A DNA stretch of 6,182 nucleotides from an uncultured Clostridium sp. (GCA_902464345.1 CABQJA010000141.1:1-6182), one strand, 5' to 3'; positions 1 through 6,156 are shown, counted from the first letter of the stretch. Notes: generated by a model from the sequence alone, not told the origin. Numbers and translations are program-made.

Positions 1-1406
1 TTCTCTGTATCTGCTACAGACTCGTCTACCTTCTTCTGCTGTGCCTCACGGTACTTAAAGAAGTCCGTTGCTACCTGTGGGAACAGTGCATAAGATAATA
101 CATCCTCATCCTGCTGCTTGTACTGAGCCATTTCTTTCTCAAGCTTTGGAAGCTGCGGTTCAATATCATCGGCCGGACGATATGTGATCGGCTCCTTCAT
201 GCCAAGGCTGTCAAGTGCCTTCTTCTGAACCTCCGGATTCATCGGCTTAACAGTCTGACCATACTTGCCTGCTAACAGATCCTTAGACTCTTTGGTCAGC
301 ATCTTATAACGCTCACCCATAACTACATTTAATACAGCCTGGGTACCAACGATCTGAGAACTTGGCGTAACAAGCGGTGGCTCACCAAAGTCCTTACGAA
401 CTCTTGGAACCTCTTCCAGTACGGCATCGAACTTATCCTCAGCCTTCATTTCCTTTAACTGGGAAACAAGGTTGGATAACATACCACCAGGTACCTGATA
501 TAAAAGGGTCTTGATATTAACGCCCATAACCTTTGGACTTAACAGACCGCTCTCTAACCACTGCTCACGAAGTGGACGGAAGTAATCGGCGATTTCCGCC
601 AACAGGTTCTGATCAAATCCCGGATCATATGGAGTTCCTTCAAATGCCTTAGCCATAACCTCAGTTGCAGGCTGTGAAGTACCCATAGAAAGTGGTGACA
701 TTGCAGTATCAATGATATCGCAACCTGCTTCTACTGCCTTCATGTATGTCATAGAAGCTACACCGGAAGTATAATGTGTATGCAGCTGGATTGGAAGCTT
801 GGTTCCTTCCTTTAATGCCTGTACCAGTTCTGTAGCCTTAACAGGAACCAAAAGACCAGCCATATCCTTGATACAGATGGAATCTGCACCCATATCCTCA
901 ATTCTCTTTGCCATATCCTTCCAGTAATCCAGAGTATAAGCATCACCTAAAGTATAAGAAAGTGCAACCTGTGCATGTCCCTTTTCCTTGTTGGCTGCCT
1001 TTACAGCTGTCTCCAGATTCCGAAGATCATTCAGACAGTCAAAAATACGAATGATATCAATACCGTTTGCAATTGACTTCTGTACAAAGTACTCAACTAC
1101 GTCATCTGCATATGGGCTATATCCCAGAATATTCTGTCCACGGAATAACATCTGCAGCTTTGTATGCTTGAATCCGTCTCTTAACTTACGAAGTCTTTCC
1201 CATGGGTCCTCATGCAGAAAACGCAGGGATGCATCGAATGTTGCACCGCCCCAGCACTCTACAGAATGATAACCCACCTGATCCATCTTATCAATAATTG
1301 GCAACATCTGCTCTGTTGTCATACGAGTTGCAATCAGTGACTGATGTGCATCACGTAATACAGTTTCAGTAATCTTAACCGGCTTAGCCGCTACCTGATC
1401 TGCCAT
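1..1406 (-). CDS. oadA: Oxaloacetate decarboxylase alpha subunit / transcarboxylase 5S-type carboxyltransferase, 3' end cut by window
   Basis: Reads from an ATG at 1406 with no stop for 468 codons to the window edge. The enzyme transfers the carboxyl group of oxaloacetate to carrier biotin, giving pyruvate, or works in reverse. The HMGL-like TIM barrel comes first (about residues 10-280). It shows RDAHQS (18-23), ECWGGATFD (50-58), FRGQN (88-92), RIFDCLND (120-127), IKDMAG (179-184) and LHTHYTSG (208-215). D19, K180, H209 and H211 match the metal ligands and carboxylated lysine of characterised OadA and 5S subunits, with the same spacing as I recall for the Vibrio OadA. The conserved carboxylase domain follows (about 285-460). 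Family members without a biotin domain are about 460-480 residues, so the stop is probably only a few codons outside the window and biotin must come from the separate carrier encoded upstream. It is the last gene seen in the operon. A pyruvate carboxylase subunit B role is the main alternative. Confidence 0.95.
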   Translation of the reverse strand, partial: MADQVAAKPVKITETVLRDAHQSLIATRMTTEQMLPIIDKMDQVGYHSVECWGGATFDASLRFLHEDPWERLRKLRDGFKHTKLQMLFRGQNILGYSPYADDVVEYFVQKSIANGIDIIRIFDCLNDLRNLETAVKAANKEKGHAQVALSYTLGDAYTLDYWKDMAKRIEDMGADSICIKDMAGLLVPVKATELVQALKEGTKLPIQLHTHYTSGVASMTYMKAVEAGCDIIDTAMSPLSMGTSQPATEVMAKAFEGTPYDPGFDQNLLAEIADYFRPLREQWLESGLLSPKVMGVNIKTLLYQVPGGMLSNLVSQLKEMKAEDKFDAVLEEVPRVRKDFGEPPLVTPSSQIVGTQAVLNVVMGERYKMLTKESKDLLAGKYGQTVKPMNPEVQKKALDSLGMKEPITYRPADDIEPQLPKLEKEMAQYKQQDEDVLSYALFPQVATDFFKYREAQQKKVDESVADTE

Positions 1407-1412
1407 AATAGT

Positions 1413-1420
1413 TCCTCCTT
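1413..1420 (-). promoter_or_regulatory. Ribosome binding site of oadA
   Basis: On the minus strand AAGGAGGA lies 6 bases before the ATG at 1406. This near-perfect Shine-Dalgarno sequence fixes the start of oadA, a gene with no stop codon inside the window. Confidence 0.85.
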
Positions 1421-1436
1421 TTGTCTCATATAATCA

Positions 1437-1452
1437 TGATGTTATAACATCA
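1437..1452. repeat. Perfect 16-bp palindrome between oadB and oadA
   Basis: TGATGTTATAACATCA equals its own reverse complement over all 16 bases. It lies in the 55-bp gap, 9 bases past the oadB stop and about 16 bases before the oadA ribosome binding site. In RNA it can form a 6-bp stem with a TATA loop. It has no T-run and is AT-rich, so it is not a usual intrinsic terminator. It could be a regulator binding site, or an RNA hairpin affecting processing or stability of the oadA segment. Its function is unknown. Confidence 0.5.
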
Positions 1453-1461
1453 AACTCATTG

Positions 1462-2592
1462 CTATTTTACTCCAAAGATTGCCAGGAACGTTCCGGCTGC
1501 AACCGCAGTACCGATAACACCTGCAACGTTTGGCCCCATTGCATGCATCAACAGGAAGTTTGTAGGGTCAGCTTCTGAACCAACCTTCTGGGAAACACGG
1601 GCAGCCATAGGTACTGCAGATACACCGGCAGAACCAATCAGAGGATTTACCTTACCCTTTGTTAACCAGCACATTAATTTACCGAATAATACACCGGCTG
1701 CTGTACCGAAGATAAACGCGATCAGACCAAGTACAACAATCTTTAAGGTACTGAACTTTAAGAATGCCTGCGCAGTTGTAGTTGCACCTACGGAAGTACC
1801 CAGCAGGATAACTACGATATACATCAATGCATTGGAAGCGGTCTCTGTTAACTGCTTAACAACACCACACTCACGGAACAGATTACCCAGCATCAGCATA
1901 CCAACCAATGGTGCTGTTGTAGGAAGAATCAGTACAACCACGATGGTAACAACGATTGGGAAGAGAATCTTCTCAAGCTTTGAAACCGGACGAAGCTGTG
2001 CCATCTTGATCTTACGTTCCTTCTCAGTTGTGAAAAGCTTCATAACCGGTGGCTGAATAACAGGAACCAGTGCCATATAGGAATATGCCGCTACGGCAAT
2101 CGGTCCCATCAGAGTACCACCCATTCCAAGCTTACCGGCCAGGAAAATAGAGGTAGGGCCGTCGGCACCACCGATGATGGAGATTGCAGCTGCCTCTTTC
2201 CCTGAGAATCCCATAAAGATTGCCAGGAAATATGCTGCATAAATACCGAACTGAGCCGCTGCACCAAGCAGGAAGCTCTTCGGATTCGCAATCAGCGGTC
2301 CAAAGTCTGTCATCGCACCTACACCTAAGAAGATCAGGGAAGGCAGGATACTCCACTCATCCAGCATATAGAAGAAATGAAGCAGACCGCCCTCTTCTAT
2401 AATGCCAGGAAACATATTTGATAATAACATACCAAATGCAATTGGTACTAAAAGTAATGGTTCAAATCCCTTTGCAATTGCCAGATACAGGAATACCAGT
2501 GCAACCAGTATCATAACGTAATTTCCCCAGTACAAATTGGAGAATGCTGTCTGACCGGCAAGATTTTGCAAGGTTGAAATAATATAATCCAT
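1462..2592 (-). CDS. oadB: Sodium ion-translocating decarboxylase, beta subunit (OadB/MmdB/GcdB family)
   Basis: Integral membrane subunit that decarboxylates carboxybiotin on the carrier protein and couples this to Na+ export. At 376 residues it is within the usual family length. Hydrophobic segments are seen near 24-40, 44-62, 82-96, 107-128, 160-180, 208-228, 254-275, 282-310 and 350-373. The signature GGADGPTSIF (141-150) holds D144, matching the essential aspartate (D203) of Klebsiella OadB. The stretch NPLIGSAGVSAVPMAARVS (316-334) holds N316, G320, S325 and R332, which line up with the Na+/proton path residues N373, G377, S382 and R389 of Klebsiella. The C-terminal HAMGPNVAGVIGTAVAAG (350-367) is also typical. 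All expected functional residues are present, so the pump is probably active. The start at 2592 has AGGAGGA 6 bases upstream. The sequence shows the beta subunit but does not tell which substrate feeds it. Confidence 0.97.
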   Translation of the reverse strand: MDYIISTLQNLAGQTAFSNLYWGNYVMILVALVFLYLAIAKGFEPLLLVPIAFGMLLSNMFPGIIEEGGLLHFFYMLDEWSILPSLIFLGVGAMTDFGPLIANPKSFLLGAAAQFGIYAAYFLAIFMGFSGKEAAAISIIGGADGPTSIFLAGKLGMGGTLMGPIAVAAYSYMALVPVIQPPVMKLFTTEKERKIKMAQLRPVSKLEKILFPIVVTIVVVLILPTTAPLVGMLMLGNLFRECGVVKQLTETASNALMYIVVILLGTSVGATTTAQAFLKFSTLKIVVLGLIAFIFGTAAGVLFGKLMCWLTKGKVNPLIGSAGVSAVPMAARVSQKVGSEADPTNFLLMHAMGPNVAGVIGTAVAAGTFLAIFGVK

Positions 2593-2598
2593 TTATTT

Positions 2599-2626
2599 TC
2601 CTCCTGTCAGTTTTTGTTTTTGACAG
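2599..2626 (-). promoter_or_regulatory. Hairpin abutting the oadB ribosome binding site
   Basis: In the minus-strand transcript, CTGTCA and TGACAG form a 6-bp stem (arms 2621-2626 and 2604-2609) around an 11-base A-rich loop. The 3' arm runs straight into the oadB Shine-Dalgarno AGGAGGA (2599-2605), sharing its first two bases. The hairpin fills most of the 38-bp gap between the carrier and oadB genes. It could tune oadB translation relative to the carrier, or mark an RNA processing or stability site. It is not a terminator, because no T-run follows. Structure is read from the sequence; the role is inference. Confidence 0.5.
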
Positions 2627-2630
2627 TGCT

Positions 2631-3005
2631 TTAGTTCAAAGTTGCTAAAGTATCGCCAGCTTCTACTGCTGCACCTACTGCTACGTCAATACTTGCGATA
2701 GTTCCGTCTTCCGGTGCTACAACTTCGTTTTCCATCTTCATAGCTTCCAGAATCAGTACAACATCACCCTTCTTAACAGCCTGTCCTACAGATGCCTTAA
2801 CTGCTAGGATCTTACCAGGCATTGGAGAGGTTACTGCAATACTTCCTGCGCCTGTGCTTGCTGCAGGAGCCGGTGCTGCGGCCGGTGCCGGAGCGGCTGC
2901 CGGTGCTGCTACAGGAGCGGCTGCGGCTGGTGCTGCACCTGCGCCTAATTCTTCAACTGCTACGTCATATGCGGTACCATTTACGGTAATTCTATAATTC
3001 TTCAT
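2631..3005 (-). CDS. Biotin carboxyl carrier protein (biotin/lipoyl attachment domain)
   Basis: Free-standing swinging-arm subunit that carries CO2 on biotin between the carboxyltransferases and the OadB pump. Of 124 residues, 1-20 form a short beta-rich start (MKNYRITVNG) typical of decarboxylase carriers. Residues 21-54 are a flexible Ala/Pro linker, and 55-124 are the biotinyl domain. The site EAMKMENE (87-94) has biotinyl-lysine K90, 34 residues from the C-terminus as usual. PMPGKI (61-66) is also conserved. The start at 3005 has AGGAGGA (3013-3019) 7 bases upstream, in the 17-bp gap after the OadG gene. It is equivalent to MmdC, GcdC or the 1.3S transcarboxylase subunit. It is the only biotin domain seen here and probably serves both carboxyltransferases. 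A biotin ligase must be encoded elsewhere. Confidence 0.95.
   Translation of the reverse strand: MKNYRITVNGTAYDVAVEELGAGAAPAAAAPVAAPAAAPAPAAAPAPAASTGAGSIAVTSPMPGKILAVKASVGQAVKKGDVVLILEAMKMENEVVAPEDGTIASIDVAVGAAVEAGDTLATLN
2892..2912 (-). repeat. 21-bp exact repeat, copy in the carrier linker
   Basis: Identical over 21 bases to 3167-3187 in the OadG gene, same orientation and same reading frame. It encodes VAAPAAA (residues 32-38 of the carrier) inside a low-complexity Ala/Pro linker. Confidence 0.75.
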
Positions 3006-3022
3006 TCTAATGTCCTCCTATA

Positions 3023-3832
3023 TTATCGAGATACTCTCTTGATTGATCTTACAACTAACTTATCACTGCTTACCATTGCAGAACCACTTCCGTTTGCTGC
3101 AATAACAGCAGCTGTGATCACTGCTACCAGCTCCTGATCCTTCATCGGATCCTCTGCGGCCGGCTTAGCGGCTGCCGGTGCTGCTACCGTAACTTCTGCT
3201 TTCTTTTCTGCTTCTTTCTTAGCCTGCTTCTTTGCTCCGCTTCCCGGCAGGAACTTGAACAGACTGATAATAAAGCTGATGAAAATCAGTACAATGAATA
3301 CGACTCCCATACCGGTCAGTGTATTCATTCCGGCCTGCTCCATCAGTTCACCCATAGTATGCTCTGTGGATACAACTACCTGTGTCAGATTGTAAGTATT
3401 TACATATGGGTTATACTCTGCCTTCTCATTTGGCTCGAAGGTAAACTCATAATCTACTACATACTCCGTAAACTGAACCGGAACCGTTACGGTTACAATA
3501 TCCTTGTTGATTCCGGATACCTCATATGAGATATTATCCAGAATGCCAACCGGATCTCCGGCCTCGTCCAGGGCTGTTAAAGTTCCGGAACAAGCTGATT
3601 TATATACGTCTACATCAAATCCAAGATCGCTCGCTGACACATAATCATCTGCGTCCTTGGAAAAAATCGTCAAAGCTTCTGTGTTAAGCTGGAGGACTCC
3701 CTTGGTCACCTCAACTGCCGCATTGGTATAGGTCTCTGCGTTGAAGTTTTCCGGGAAAACGACTTCCTTACTGCAGGCAGACAGGCACAGCATAACAGCA
3801 AACAAAGCTGCGATTAATAGTTTTTTCTTCAT
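3023..3832 (-). CDS. OadG-family gamma subunit with N-terminal lipoprotein ectodomain
   Basis: Probable assembly subunit linking the soluble carboxyltransferase to the OadB pump. The 269 residues read as a signal peptide MKKKLLIAALFAVM with lipobox LSAC, lipidated at C20, then an outside domain (21-165) rich in Asp, Glu and Thr that I do not recognise. One strong membrane span (172-194) follows, then a charged tail KKQAKKEAEKKAE (201-213), an Ala/Pro linker (214-226) and a C-terminal block ELVAVITAAVIAANG (234-248) ending in LVVRSIKR (259-266). The span plus that final block is the OadG pattern. Classical OadG/MmdD proteins are only about 80-110 residues and lack the lipoprotein part, so this is an enlarged form, anchored by lipid and helix, with its C-terminus in the cytoplasm. 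The start at 3832 has GAGGTGA upstream, 15 bp after the previous stop. The family call rests on the C-terminal half and its place in the operon. Confidence 0.82.
   Translation of the reverse strand: MKKKLLIAALFAVMLCLSACSKEVVFPENFNAETYTNAAVEVTKGVLQLNTEALTIFSKDADDYVSASDLGFDVDVYKSACSGTLTALDEAGDPVGILDNISYEVSGINKDIVTVTVPVQFTEYVVDYEFTFEPNEKAEYNPYVNTYNLTQVVVSTEHTMGELMEQAGMNTLTGMGVVFIVLIFISFIISLFKFLPGSGAKKQAKKEAEKKAEVTVAAPAAAKPAAEDPMKDQELVAVITAAVIAANGSGSAMVSSDKLVVRSIKRVSR
3167..3187 (-). repeat. 21-bp exact repeat, copy in the OadG tail
   Basis: Second copy of the 21-base identity with 2892-2912, encoding VAAPAAA (residues 216-222) in the linker before the OadG C-terminal block. Confidence 0.75.
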
Positions 3833-3847
3833 TCTGCTGTCACCTCA

Positions 3848-5272
3848 CTACTTTGAGCCATGCTTCTTGGCTGGCTTTTCTTCGCACTTGGTATAAAGCA
3901 TTTCAAATGCTGCCACCAGTCTCTTTCTGGTTGCATCCGGAACAATAATATCATCTACAATGCCACGCTTTGCTGCTGTCATTGCACTTGCCTGCTCCTC
4001 TGCAAATACTTTCTTTTTCTCTGCAATCAATGCATTCTTGTCATCTGCGGCTGCGATCTCATCTGCATACATGATCTTAACAGCTGCTTCCGGATCCATC
4101 ATGGAAATCTTAGCCTTCGGCCAAGCATACTCGATATCTGCGCCGATACCCTTTGAGTTCATGGCTGTATAAGCAGAGCCAAATGCCTCTCCGGTGATCA
4201 GGTTTACCTTCGGTACGGTTGCTCCCGCAAATGCAGCGGTCATGGTTGCAACTGCCTTTGCCATACCGGCTTCCTCTTCTACAGTTGCCTTATAGCCCTT
4301 AACATTGGTAACTGTCAGTACAGGAATCTCAAATGCATCACAGAAGGATACAAATTCAGCTGCCTTATAAGCACCCTTTACCGATAATACGTCGCCGCCT
4401 TCGGTTCCCTGATTGGCTACGCAGCCAACGGTCGTTCCGTTAAAGCGTACAAAACCGGTTACCATATCCTTTGCATAATCCTTCTTGGTCTCAATAAATG
4501 CCTGATTATCGGAAATCGTGATCAGTAAGGACTTTGCATCTGATACATAACCCTCAACATTTACAACACGATTCAGATCATCTTCGCAATCAGAATAAGA
4601 TAAATCTGTTTCATTATTTGCCGGTAATACAGAAATTAACTGGCGGATCTGTCCGAGAACCTCTGTCTCTGTCTCAAATACGCCATCCACATTTCCGGAA
4701 TTAGCACTCTGATACTCTGCAGAAGCGGTATCCAGCTTGGATACATGATTGCCATCCAATACGTTTGGTGCATTTACAAATAACTTTGCATCTTCCTTTG
4801 TCATGTAAGTGAAATCACTTAAACCAGGAATTACGGCTGCACCACCGCCACAGCTGCCGAATACGGCTGTGATCTGCGGAACGACACCGGATGCCATTAC
4901 CTGCTTTGCATAGATGGATGCAAAACCGTTTAATGCATCTACAGACTCCTGCAGACGTAAACCTGCACAATCGATCAATCCAATGACCGGTGCACCCATC
5001 TTGACTGCCATATCATAGATATCGGCAATCTTCTTGGCGTGCATTTCGCCAATGGAACCATTCATTACTGATGCGTCCTGACTGTATACAAATACCAGAT
5101 TCGTATCAATGACTCCATATCCGGTAATGACACCGTCAGCAGGTGTTTCTTTGTCTGACAAGTTAAAATCAGTACTTCTGGCTGTTACATAAGCGCCAAC
5201 TTCTACGAAGCTGGACTCATCCAGAAGTGCATCAATTCTTTGTCTTGCAGACAATTGAGAATTATTGCTCAT
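3848..5272 (-). CDS. Biotin-dependent acyl-CoA carboxyltransferase (MmdA/PccB-like), divergent
   Basis: First gene of the operon. The fold moves a carboxyl group between an acyl-CoA and carrier biotin, as in methylmalonyl-CoA or glutaconyl-CoA decarboxylase alpha subunits and the 12S transcarboxylase. The two crotonase-like halves are about residues 10-230 and 240-460. Matching blocks are RIDALLDESSFVEVG (12-26), NGSIGEMHAKKI (71-82), FGSCGGGAAVIPGLSDF (138-154), GCVANQGTEGGD (283-294), FCDAFEIPVLTV (310-321), ATVPKVNLITGEAFGSAY (351-368) and YAWPKAKISMM (382-392). Several signature motifs are changed: the usual DSGGARIQEG reads DCAGLRLQES (101-110), DVPGFLPG reads NVKGYKAT (323-330 region), and GGAY reads GSAY (365-368). 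At 474 residues it is shorter than typical MmdA (about 510). The ATG at 5272 has GGAGGG 6 bases upstream. Substrate is not determined; methylmalonyl-CoA is the default guess, malonyl-CoA or another acyl-CoA is possible. Confidence 0.9.
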   Translation of the reverse strand: MSNNSQLSARQRIDALLDESSFVEVGAYVTARSTDFNLSDKETPADGVITGYGVIDTNLVFVYSQDASVMNGSIGEMHAKKIADIYDMAVKMGAPVIGLIDCAGLRLQESVDALNGFASIYAKQVMASGVVPQITAVFGSCGGGAAVIPGLSDFTYMTKEDAKLFVNAPNVLDGNHVSKLDTASAEYQSANSGNVDGVFETETEVLGQIRQLISVLPANNETDLSYSDCEDDLNRVVNVEGYVSDAKSLLITISDNQAFIETKKDYAKDMVTGFVRFNGTTVGCVANQGTEGGDVLSVKGAYKAAEFVSFCDAFEIPVLTVTNVKGYKATVEEEAGMAKAVATMTAAFAGATVPKVNLITGEAFGSAYTAMNSKGIGADIEYAWPKAKISMMDPEAAVKIMYADEIAAADDKNALIAEKKKVFAEEQASAMTAAKRGIVDDIIVPDATRKRLVAAFEMLYTKCEEKPAKKHGSK

Positions 5273-5301
5273 ATTAAGCCCTCCGTTGTAAATTTATTTC
5301 A

Positions 5302-5323
5302 TGGTTTTTTTATTGAAAAACCA
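5302..5323 (-). other. Hairpin in the operon 5' leader
   Basis: TGGTTTTT and AAAAACCA form an 8-bp perfect stem around a 6-base loop. It lies between the predicted transcription start (about 5332) and the ribosome binding site (5279-5284) of the carboxyltransferase gene. It could stabilise the 5' end of the message or act as an operator dyad. The stem is AT-rich and weak as RNA, and I do not recognise a riboswitch. Confidence 0.35.
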
Positions 5324-5338
5324 ATTTCTGCCGAGTTT

Positions 5339-5367
5339 ATTGTATTATTAATTCGCGAAAAAAGCAA
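5339..5367 (-). promoter_or_regulatory. Predicted sigma-A promoter of the decarboxylase operon
   Basis: On the minus strand TTGCTT (5367-5362) and TACAAT (5344-5339) are separated by 17 bases. The -10 box matches the consensus at 5 of 6 positions; the -35 box matches at 3 of 6. The spacer contains the perfect palindrome TTCGCGAA (5352-5359). Transcription would begin near 5332, giving a leader of about 60 bases before the ATG at 5272. The weak -35 box fits a promoter that needs an activator. Confidence 0.5.
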
Positions 5368-5373
5368 GGAAAA

Positions 5374-5390
5374 TTTCATATCCGTTTCAT
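5374..5390. promoter_or_regulatory. TTTCAT direct repeat between the divergent -35 boxes
   Basis: TTTCAT occurs at 5374-5379 and 5385-5390, 11 bp apart, about one helical turn. The pair lies in the 22-bp space between the two predicted -35 boxes, and its last base overlaps the plus-strand one. Tandem half-sites at this spacing are common for activators that bind head to tail. No specific regulator can be named. Confidence 0.3.
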
Positions 5391-5418
5391 TGACCGACTA
5401 TATCGGTTATGCTAGAAT
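5390..5418 (+). promoter_or_regulatory. Predicted sigma-A promoter of the alarmone synthetase gene
   Basis: TTGACC (5390-5395) and TAGAAT (5413-5418), each matching the consensus at 5 of 6 positions, are 17 bases apart. TGC directly before the -10 box gives an extended -10. This is the best promoter match in the window, with transcription expected near 5425, about 30 bases before the ATG. Confidence 0.7.
5393..5407. promoter_or_regulatory. Dyad in the plus-strand promoter spacer, candidate operator
   Basis: ACCGA-CTATA-TCGGT is a 5-bp inverted repeat with a 5-base centre, overlapping the -35 box and filling most of the promoter spacer. A protein bound here would block or remodel the promoter. 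The short arms mean chance is a real alternative. Confidence 0.35.
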
Positions 5419-5454
5419 TATTCTTGTAAGAATCAGACGAAAAGAGGTACTTTT

Positions 5455-6156
5455 ATGGATACAAATACTACCCAGTTACAGAATATACAAAGCACGGAAA
5501 ATGAGCTGTTTACGATCCCGGAGGTCTTTGCCGATCAGGCACATATGTACATGGAGCTGATGATGATGTACCGCGGAGCGATCCGTGAGGTACAGACCAA
5601 GCTGGAGGTCTTAAACGATGAATTTTCCGTCCGCTATCAGCGGAATCCGATCTCCTTCATCAAGTCCCGGATCAAATCTCCGGAAAGCATTTTGAAAAAG
5701 CTGCGCACCAGAGGCTATGAGATTTCACTGGAAAGCATCATTGAGAATCTGCATGATGTTGCGGGTATCCGTGTGATCTGTCCGTTTATTGACGATATTT
5801 ACGAAGTGGCACAGATGCTGACCAAGCAGGATGATGTGACTCTGATCGAGACCAAAGACTATATTCAGAATCCAAAGGAAAACGGGTATCGCAGCCTGCA
5901 TCTGATTCTGGAGATCCCGGTCTTCTTCTCCGACCGTAAGCAGCCCATGAAGATCGAGGTCCAAATCCGTACGATTGCCATGGACTTCTGGGCAAGCCTG
6001 GATCACCAGCTGCGTTATAAAAAGGATGTGGAGCATGCCGAGCAGATTTCTGCAGATCTGAAGGACTGTGCCGATATTATTTCTGCGACCGACCAGCGGA
6101 TGCAGATCATAAAATATCAGATTTACGGTGATGAATCCGGTAATTTTTTAAATTGA
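5455..6156 (+). CDS. relP: Small alarmone (p)ppGpp synthetase, YwaC/RelP-like GTP pyrophosphokinase
   Basis: Cytoplasmic enzyme that transfers pyrophosphate from ATP to GTP or GDP to make (p)ppGpp. It has 233 residues, close to the 210-230 of small synthetases, with one RelA/SpoT synthetase domain (about 55-190) and no hydrolase, TGS or ACT domain. Motifs in order are SRIKSPESILKKL (71-83), LHDVAGIRVIC (99-109), DYIQNPKENGYRSLHLIL (135-152) and EVQIRTIAMDFWASLDHQLRYK (168-189). D101 and E168 are the likely Mg2+ and catalytic acids, spaced 67 residues as in Bacillus SAS1 (D72/E139); Y145 is the expected base-stacking tyrosine. The wording around 135-152 and 168-184 is closer to YwaC/RelP than to YjbM/RelQ from memory, so the subtype is tentative. 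Residues 191-233 fit the C-terminal helices used in tetramers. The start at 5455 follows AAAGAGGT (5441-5448). It is transcribed away from the decarboxylase operon and appears intact. Confidence 0.93.
   Translation: MDTNTTQLQNIQSTENELFTIPEVFADQAHMYMELMMMYRGAIREVQTKLEVLNDEFSVRYQRNPISFIKSRIKSPESILKKLRTRGYEISLESIIENLHDVAGIRVICPFIDDIYEVAQMLTKQDDVTLIETKDYIQNPKENGYRSLHLILEIPVFFSDRKQPMKIEVQIRTIAMDFWASLDHQLRYKKDVEHAEQISADLKDCADIISATDQRMQIIKYQIYGDESGNFLN

Noticed and set aside
988..1269. Plus-strand 93-residue open frame
   Set aside because: It lies antisense inside oadA, has no ribosome binding site I can see, and its product is low-complexity Ser/Arg-rich with no family resemblance.
1407..1461. A separate promoter for oadA in the gap after oadB
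   Set aside because: No pair of boxes with good matches and 16-18 bp spacing could be found; the palindrome is reported on its own instead.
2850..2945. GC-rich repetitive tract that resembles a tandem repeat array
   Set aside because: It is explained by Ala/Pro codons of the carrier linker and has no regular period.
3860..4172. Two overlapping plus-strand open frames rich in Cys or Ala
   Set aside because: Both are antisense to the well-supported carboxyltransferase gene and look like codon-bias shadows.
5240..5560. Plus-strand 106-residue open frame across the intergenic region
   Set aside because: It overlaps both the carboxyltransferase start and the alarmone synthetase start in another frame, and contains the predicted promoters.
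6123..6149. Possible terminator: TTACGG and CCGGTAA arms followed by six T
   Set aside because: The stem needs a bulged G, has only 4+2 pairs and lies within the last codons of the synthetase gene. Too weak to call; the real terminator may be beyond the window.
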